Origin: Apostichopus parvimensis
Lineage: Eukaryota > Echinodermata > Holothuroidea > Aspidochirotida > Stichopodidae
Direction of reading: 5' to 3'
Assembly: GCA_000934455.1 (NCBI GenBank)
Contig: KN883746.1
Coordinates: 41,443-70,142 of the forward strand
Length of the DNA: 28,700 bases
Part shown: piece by piece, positions 21,966 through 28,700 of the stretch
How the letters are laid out: every line of letters starts with the position of its first letter
Position numbering within the stretch: position 1 is the first letter of the stretch
Notes under the pieces: model-generated
What the model was told of the DNA's origin: nothing
What the model saw: the letters and a program-made list of their open reading frames with translations, nothing else
Database searches by the model: none
Program-made: the position numbers and the translations under genes

Positions 21966-23284
21966 TTAAAGAGATCTCTATCAGCATGTGAAGGAAGTAA
22001 CTATTTAGGTGCTCTCTAGAAATTTCAATCTGAAAAGTTTGCGTTTTGATTATAGTTCACAACAATATAATCAAACGTAAAAATGAGCATTTCTTCAAAT
22101 TTGATAAATCCAGATTACCTAAACATCATTTTCAAGTAATAGATACCTAATATAAAGGATGTACTTTGTCATTACGGTTTTGTTTACTGTAGTTACCTAA
22201 CTGTTGACTATTTGAAATGGAAGTTAATTAAGCATCTTTCTGATTGAATTATCACATAGATATTTCTTGTTTTAGATTTGTTAATGCAGATGTAGCTTTA
22301 ATGTATTCATCAAGATAACTTGAACAAAGACGAGCAATAAAATTTTTGTTCGGAAATCATATCAAAATAACAGAGCTGACAAAGGAAGTTGCCTTCATGC
22401 ATATGAAAATCAAGTTATTCGTATGTAGTTCATATCGAAAAATAAAAGCAAGGCATTATAACAAATGAAAAAAAAAACCACAATGAAAACATTTAACCAT
22501 ACAAAGAGTACCGAATATCGCTCTGTATCAAAAGGGAATATAATGATTTGATTTTTAACAAGAAGAAAAACAAAATAAAGTTGATAGTTTAGTATTGAAT
22601 TATCGCTGAAATAAATGAATTTCTTGTTTTATTGTTATAGTACTCGTAACCAAAAATGATGGAGTATAAATTTATGAACTAGAATGATCTACATGTGCAT
22701 TTAAGCTCACTTATTCATAGTATGAATTGATTGCTGTAACGTGTTGGTATGTATCTGTGAAATGTAGGGTTGCCTATTGTATGGAAACCTTGTGAACTGA
22801 CGTGTTGTAAAGGATATGTGGGGAGCGATATCGTCATAAGTTTGAAAGAGATTACTTTTTCCTTGCCATATCACGAAACTTGATTGACTTTGAAAAATTG
22901 GTGTGAAGTGAAAACACGTTGGATGAATTAGCTTTTCTTACAGTAGTATTTTACATGTGTGCGAAGTTTAGAGAATACTGTATTCTATTAATGCTTCTTT
23001 GTTTTGCTTCTATTTCAATATATCTGGTAAAATTAAAGACGTTGTTTTATTTTGTCGAAACACTGCTGAGTGTTTTAAGTTGCAGGCCTTTTTACTGAAA
23101 TTTATCAGGTATTATTATCGATATTTTCCTATTTCTTCGAAGATGCTAACACTTCAATTTGTCACATCATTTAATATTAACAGAGTAAGCTCAACAACAC
23201 ATTGACGCAACTAATGTTGTTTTCGAAACAGAAGATATTCAATGGAGTCAAATATAAAATATATTAAATAATAGAAAGACTTAC

Positions 23285-23350
23285 CATTTCTGTTCCAAAC
23301 GAGATCCAAATTGTCAAAACAGTCAAACAAACTTTGAAAAACTTCTTCAT
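23285..23350 (-). CDS. Signal-peptide first exon of secreted FReD protein (right copy)
   Basis: An ATG opens a 22-codon exon, MKKFFKVCLTVLTIW then ISFGTEM, with a Lys-Lys n-region and a hydrophobic core typical of a signal peptide. It ends exactly at a strong donor, ATG/GTAAGTC, in phase 0. The next phase-0 acceptor of quality on this strand is the 31-nt microexon at 14867, so the mature protein would begin around the microexon residues. The left duplicate copy keeps the same length, start and donor and 18 of 22 residues. That conservation supports a real exon, while the longer ORF in another frame reading through this spot does not respect the donor. It lacks transcript support, and the 8.4 kb intron is inferred. 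Confidence 0.72.
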
Positions 23351-25149
23351 GATTTCGGGTTTGTAGAAATGTCAGGCAAAAATATATTCGATGAAAGGCA
23401 AGATGACAAATGACACAGAGTATCCAGTTAGGGGTGACCAACACCTTATTGGAATGACCGTAGAAGTATGGATGTCCATTAATGCCATCATTTATTTGAA
23501 ATGTGATTCGGTGAACAGCTTACACAAATGTACTGGTACTTCTGTAGTATTCTTTGGCTTGTATGTAAAGAAGACTATTCGACAAGCGCAATCCAACTTA
23601 ATATTATTAACAACTATTTTTATCTTGAACTTTCAGTCAATAGTATTGTAAGCTTCGGTTGCATCATGTTGAATTGTCCTTACTACGATCAATACAGCAT
23701 AACACCTTCTGTATACTTATTGACTATCGTACCTCTAGTTCCAATGACAGCAACGGTATTGCAATTCAATACATGTAAATGTATTTGGTTTTTAAAACGA
23801 ATATCAATTACGATGATCTCTTTTAATCTATAATACATTTCGTGTGGTTCATGTTAAAGGTTATGTAGTTGTGTGCCAAACGACGTCAATGCTACTAAGC
23901 CGATGAAATTAGTAGGAATGTTGATTTACTTGTTCTGGTTAAGCTGCTATTATCGATATTTTTAAGAAACATTTATGAGTGATTATTTTAGCTAAGTTAC
24001 TTCGCTTTTGGTTGGAAGGCAAAATTAAAGCAGTATCGAAAGGACAGGAAGTGATACTACTAATCAGCACTTTATAACATGCATGAACTAGTGCAATACA
24101 TCTTATATACCGTGAAATGTACGGTATGATCTATTCTACACTATCAATATGTATGTACAAATATATAATTAACACAGTTTGGAACATTCGAAGTTTGTCA
24201 GTGGTATGCTATATGAAAAATACTTCCTTGTTTCATGATGCCTACGTCACACCCTGTTTGCGGAATCGAGTATCCTCACATCTGATTGAATAAACATTTC
24301 AGCTGTTTTACTGGGTCTTAAATGAATTTTTTATTGACTGTAAGAATTACATCAATAATGACTTAAAATTATAAGGAAAAAAATCTTTTTTCATTAATAT
24401 AAGATATCTAATCTAAGGAGCATGTTTTGACCTATGAAAAGGTACATTGATATCAGATTTTTTCCCCCTACAATTTGTTTAATGAAAATAGTATCTTTTA
24501 ACCAGCAGAAGTGTAGCTAGAGCTTATTTGGGGGCATAGAGCTACTTTATAGGCGTAGCTATAAGTGGATCATTTAACATTGGTCCCCAATTCTCAGGGG
24601 GTTGCGAGGGTTGGCTACCAACAGTTTCAGCCAACGGAGACAACTGCCTGTCATGTATTTGCATGAATGATTACCATCATTCCTGCATGCCTACGCAAAT
24701 GTATTATTTCGCTGACAGTGGCGTAGCCAGAAGTAGAGGGGAAGTTGTCCCTCCCACACATTCATACAAAACATGTTCAGGGACGAAAATTGGGACGGCA
24801 AGGAAAGTTAACCAAATAAAAATAAATAGCTATCATATATGATACTGGATAGGCTACTTTATGTTACAGCGCGGCGTTAAGTGCTTCTCAGAAAGCTTCT
24901 CTCTTGAGCGATATGCATACTAAGCATATAAAGAGGTTTCATAAACAAGTTAACTTTGAGTCGAGACATTTCTAGACAAAGTTTCGTGAGTCGAACGGCA
25001 TTAGATTGTGGTCTAAAAAAAAACACATCTCCATTGGATCATTGAGAGAGAAGATAAATGCGTATACCAACCCTCATGTACTATTATGTGTTTTAAATGT
25101 TTTACATATTTTATATTTACAAAGCCGTAGCCACTGGGACCACAGAAAC

Positions 25150-25178
25150 CTGCCCTCCCCCCCCCCCCCCCCCCCCCT
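25150..25178 (+). repeat. Poly-C tract
   Basis: A run of about 20 C, flanked by CCTGCCCT and TCTAACCCC, lies in the right duplicate and is absent from the left one. It produces a spurious proline run in one frame. Confidence 0.85.
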
Positions 25179-27284
25179 CTAACCCCCTAAAGTTACTTGC
25201 AAATGGTAAGCCTTTTAAAACACACGAACGCAATGTCAAATGTTCTCAATATAATGGAAATGATAAAACAAGTTTCTCAAAGGTGAGAGGACACTCTTCC
25301 CCTTATGACCCCACCCTCTCTTTAGGTTCCTCCCCAGTACAGACGTCAGCACAAGTTTTGGTCCTCCGCCTATAACAAGAATTGATTTTCGTAACATTGG
25401 GTAGAGAAAGTTTCGTACAAATTCATATCAGTAAAAGCGAAAAAGTTAACCTTGTATAGTAGTTATGCAGTTCACGCAATGTCAATGTCAGACATGTATA
25501 TAAAATGAACACAATAAAATGGATACACTAAAATGGATACACTTCTCAACTATTGGTAGGCATTCCACGGTAGTACTAAATCTTTAAACTGACTCTTGTA
25601 TTGTTTCAGATGAAAAATACATTGTTATGTAAACCAGTTGAACTTTGTGGTACGTTGGAGATAAGAAATGGAACTTTTAATACAAGTCGAAACTTTTATA
25701 TCAAAATGTCGTATTTTAAGTTTTGAGCATAATCAGTGGAAATAATGAGTTAATATAGTTGACATTTTAAGATAAGTCTTGTTACAATACTTCAAACTTT
25801 AGAATTATTCCTAGTCATTTCCGGATTGACTATAGTTGCACCAAAAGGGAACAGGATGTCCCACGGATATGGCCATTTTTCGGGAGTGGAACCAAAACTA
25901 TAAATTGCATTTATTTAATTTATTCTTCGATATATGAATTCTCGCAGGCTTTGATTTGGAATAGCAGATATTTACAAATAAAGATTCAAACACCTTTGGC
26001 AATTTCTGTGGGTGAAATGGACCTCCATATTAAACCAATTGTTTAGAGTAAACAACAAAACAACAAAAACAAAAAAAACCTTTGGGAAATCGTAGAATTG
26101 GATCTACATTCCCCTTGAAAAGGGAAGGATTGACGCACCTGTACTTACATTAGAAACAACCACATTACACGTTTTATATTCGTTGTGATGAATTAGGACT
26201 GGAAGTTGCGCTGAAGAGTTCAGACTAGTTAACTTTACATCTAACTTACTTGAATCTTCTATGATAATTATCCATTATTACACTTACATTAAATCACATT
26301 TAATAATAAATATTCGATATATCTAGCTTTTATATTCATAGGTTCACAACAATTATATTTATATCCTCTCCATATAAATGAACTAACTATCGAATAAGGT
26401 TAACCTTGGGGAAAACAACTGTTTAAATTCCAGCAAGTAAAAAGCAGATTAAGTTTGAAATGTTTTGAGGGATGTACAATGGAATGGTTATATTGATATG
26501 GAACTTATCATCTATGTTACACTATGTTTTCTTTAATACCATAACAGCAATTGCCATCATTGTGTAAACATGAACTTAGATTTACCTACTCAATATTTTA
26601 GGTTTCAGTGGTCAAATTCTTTGTTCATTATTTTACTTCTTATTATAAATTGTGGCTAATAGAGGGCAGCATAGCTGGAGAAAGAAGCAGTAGAGGAAGC
26701 AACGAAGGCTGAAGAGACTTCACAAACAAGCCAAGAATTTTAGCAAACCAAATGTAATCAAAGATGAGAAATTAATTAGCATTTTAGTAGTTTGTTATCG
26801 TTTATATTTATTAGATTGTCAATAATATTTCAAATAGATATGAAAACACAAAAAAAAAACAGGCCCTACTCAAAAAGAAAACAAAAAACAAGGCATATCA
26901 TGAAAAAGCAATTATGGGATTTCGTTTTAATCAAGAAGCTAGTATCCTGCAATGAGAAGATATCTTCAGACAATATTTTCATTGAATAAAGTTTGAAAGG
27001 TACAAGGAAGTATATGTCGTTTTCCTTCTGTCAATAAAACCAGTTCACAGAGATGTTAAAGTCTTACAGGATTGCTTCATGGCTACTTTACATTTCCACA
27101 TGGTTAGAGATTTAATCCTTAGGACTCTAAGAATAATTTGAATTTTTGGGAGGAGTTTTTATTCCTAATTGTTTTTCCATGTTTTAATACTGCAGGAGAA
27201 AAACATTAAAGAATCAGAAGGGATATGAAAGTTGCAATTAATATCACCAAATCAGTTAAAACAAATTAGAGCAGGAAATTAGCT

Positions 27285-27322
27285 GACACATAAGGCACAT
27301 AAGGACACATAAGGCACATAAA
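27285..27322 (+). repeat. Short tandem repeat, 19-bp unit, two copies
   Basis: GACACATAAGGCACATAAG is followed directly by a second copy with one change in the last base. The left duplicate has no such repeat at the matching place, so it arose after the duplication. Confidence 0.8.
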
Positions 27323-27556
27323 ATGATTCGAAGCCAGAGATGGTGAGTTAATAATTGTTGAGGTTGGTAGTAATGGTTTGTTAATATGGTTGGCAACATA
27401 TTTAGATTCTAATTGCTTATAAATTTGCCCACAATATCATCTGGGATTTGAAATTCATCCCTTTTTTGTATTCTGTTGAAAGAAATGATTGAAATAAACT
27501 AATAACGTGTACAACAGAATGCTAACTGGGATATGATAAATAAAGTTGAAAATGTT

Positions 27557-27628
27557 TTTGATCAAATGGTACTTGAGTCTGTAACCTTTGGAGTACAGTA
27601 CTATGTTCTACTGACTGAGCTACCCAGC
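27557..27628 (-). repeat. Degenerate tRNA-like sequence, right copy
   Basis: This is the duplicate of 4968-5040, with the same A-box string and a few substitutions (GTTCTACTGACTGAGCTACC on the plus strand). Its presence in both copies shows it was there before the segmental duplication. It lies about 90 bp from the right edge of the duplicated block. Confidence 0.6.
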
Positions 27629-27717
27629 TGTTAGTTGGAGGTGAACCACACGTAGCCATTTTGTGGCTCAATATGAGAAGATCATGGAACTTGCAATACT
27701 GGTGTCATTTGGTTTGA

Positions 27718-28700
27718 AATCCTGCTTATAGTGAAAAGTTATCATGTTGCACTTTACAAATTTGAAAATTTAAAATATAATTGAAATGTATATAGATCAG
27801 TACAAAGTTCTACATATTAAATAACATTACAAAGCTACAAACTGCAGATTACAGTAATCTTGCATAACAAAGAGCGTCCCAAATCACTTTTACATCTGTT
27901 TTAGGACTTGGAATTCCAGCCACCCTGATCTCAAATTGATAAAAATTGAATTTAGAAATAGTACCATCATTGACTTGCCTCAACTCAAGTAAATATTGCT
28001 AGTTACTGAATGATTCCTCTTTGAAATGGAGTGACTTGTGACAATCTTACATCTTTGTCCTAGAAAGAGTTGTAATTATCTCAAGTTGGAAAAAAAAAAC
28101 TTGAATAATTCATTAGTATGGTTTTCTGACAGTGATAAAACTTGAGCCAGTATTTTTGTTAGATATGATACAGCCTGTCTGCAATGACTGACATAACAGT
28201 AGTGTTAACTTCCCTTTCATTAACATACGTTGCTTCAAAATAGTTGGGTTCTCCTGAATGGTTCATATAATGAAGTCTGTGTGTGTTTCACGACAAGGAA
28301 AACGGTGTCCCATTAAGTCAAATACTTCGTCTCAAACTGACGACGATGGTTAAAAACATTGTTCATAAATCGTTAGTTGTTTGATTACAAGACGTTTGCT
28401 CATTAGTAGTCGATGATCAAGTTTTTCGAATAACTTTCCAAGATTAAACCCTTTAACTATTGTTCAATTGGTAGACGCAGTTGAGGTACCTTATAAAATT
28501 TCAGAGCTACAAAGTTTGCAGAACGGTAAAGTGGTAGTTATGTGATGTGTAAACGCGGTGAAATTAAATGTAATGATATACAAATTCTGAGGAGATTTGG
28601 CGAGGTCACAAGGTCAGATATCCAAATGATAATACGAAGTTTACCATATCGTTGCGAACGCCTGTGTGTCAGACCACAAACGCTTTTATCTTTGTTTTCT
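27718..28700. other. Unique non-coding right end
   Basis: This lies beyond the end of the duplicated block. No ORF of note, RNA gene or repeat is seen. Confidence 0.55.

Larger units (their letters stand above)
8645..23350 (-). other. FReD lectin locus (gene span; one gene with two cassettes, or two adjacent genes)
   Basis: The span covers all fibrinogen-related exons plus the right-hand signal-peptide exon. Lengths and phases fit exactly. Signal exon 66 nt (ends phase 0), microexon 31 nt (0 to 1), FReD-N 173 nt (1 to 0), FReD-middle 265 nt (0 to 1) and last exon 365 nt (enters at phase 1) sum to 900 nt, or 300 codons including the stop. The TIL/EGF/FReD body (209 + 310 + 262 nt) also enters and leaves at phase 1, once a single extra base in the 310-nt exon is discounted. 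Secreted FReD proteins of invertebrates are lectin-like recognition molecules; the size of the 900-nt model suits a signal peptide plus one FReD. The joining of the distant signal exon to the body is inferred from phase and splice sites only. The alternative is two genes, with the upstream one lacking its 3' exon. Confidence 0.6.
20085..27717. repeat. Segmental duplication, right copy
   Basis: This is the partner of 1-5121, in direct orientation about 20-22 kb away. It is longer because of several insertions relative to the left copy: about 95 bp near 20187-20280, the 1.46 kb TTAA-target transposon (20505-21965), about 180 bp near 24480-24670 and roughly 450 bp near 26590-27050. The left copy in turn has about 200 bp near 4630-4830 missing here. 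Homology ends after GGTGTCATTTGGTTT near 27717. It contains the promoter-side DNA and signal-peptide exon (23285-23350) of the FReD gene whose body lies in this window. Confidence 0.93.

Noticed and set aside
25097..25375. Open frame with a proline run
   Set aside because: The proline run is a translated poly-C tract and the frame is absent from the left duplicate.
27285..27322. Possible CRISPR-like repeat
   Set aside because: Only two directly adjacent units without spacers, in an animal-type genome.

Overview
The window looks like AT-rich nuclear DNA of an animal. Short exons on the minus strand have GT..AG borders and consistent phases, introns run to kilobases, and transposon remnants and homopolymer tracts are common. 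The protein families (secreted fibrinogen-related lectins with TIL/EGF modules, an L2-type retroposon) fit a marine invertebrate deuterostome. A sea cucumber or another echinoderm is my best guess, but that is inference from family content only.

The main content is a fibrinogen-related (FReD) lectin locus read right to left. A signal-peptide exon lies at 23285-23350. An 8.4 kb first intron follows, then a 31-nt microexon (14837-14867). Next comes an N-terminal plus middle FReD exon pair (14026-14198, 13397-13661) with no C-terminal exon next to it. After that comes a second body: a TIL/VWC-like exon (12217-12425, or up to 12516 if it has its own start), an EGF-like plus FReD-N exon (11478-11787, with a one-base frameshift), a FReD-middle exon (10969-11230) and one C-terminal FReD exon (8645-9009). 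All exon phases fit two transcripts: the microexon could join either body, and either body could join the single last exon. So this may be one gene with two alternative recognition cassettes, or two genes of which one has lost its 3' end. The shared last exon is odd. The FReD pocket region carries about 40 extra residues, rich in Tyr and Cys, that end in an RGD inside a Cys-bounded loop and derive partly from a TAT/TAC trinucleotide repeat.

The left end (1-5121) and the right part (about 20085-27717) are copies of one duplicated block. Each holds a signal-peptide exon with the same splice donor (1659-1724 and 23285-23350), several kb of upstream DNA and the start of intron 1. This implies a tandem FReD gene family, with the body belonging to the left signal exon lying outside the window. 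The right copy also holds a 1.46 kb TTAA-target transposon whose empty site is visible in the left copy.

Other elements are a 316-bp hAT-type MITE with an exact 8-bp target duplication (7685-8000), a 5'-truncated L2/CR1-group retroposon with an open RT C-terminal frame lying antisense in intron 1 (18145-19453), a tRNA-like sequence in both duplicate copies, and several poly-G/poly-C tracts. No other convincing protein-coding gene is seen; 5122-7676, 14868-18144, 19454-20084 and 27718-28700 look non-coding.
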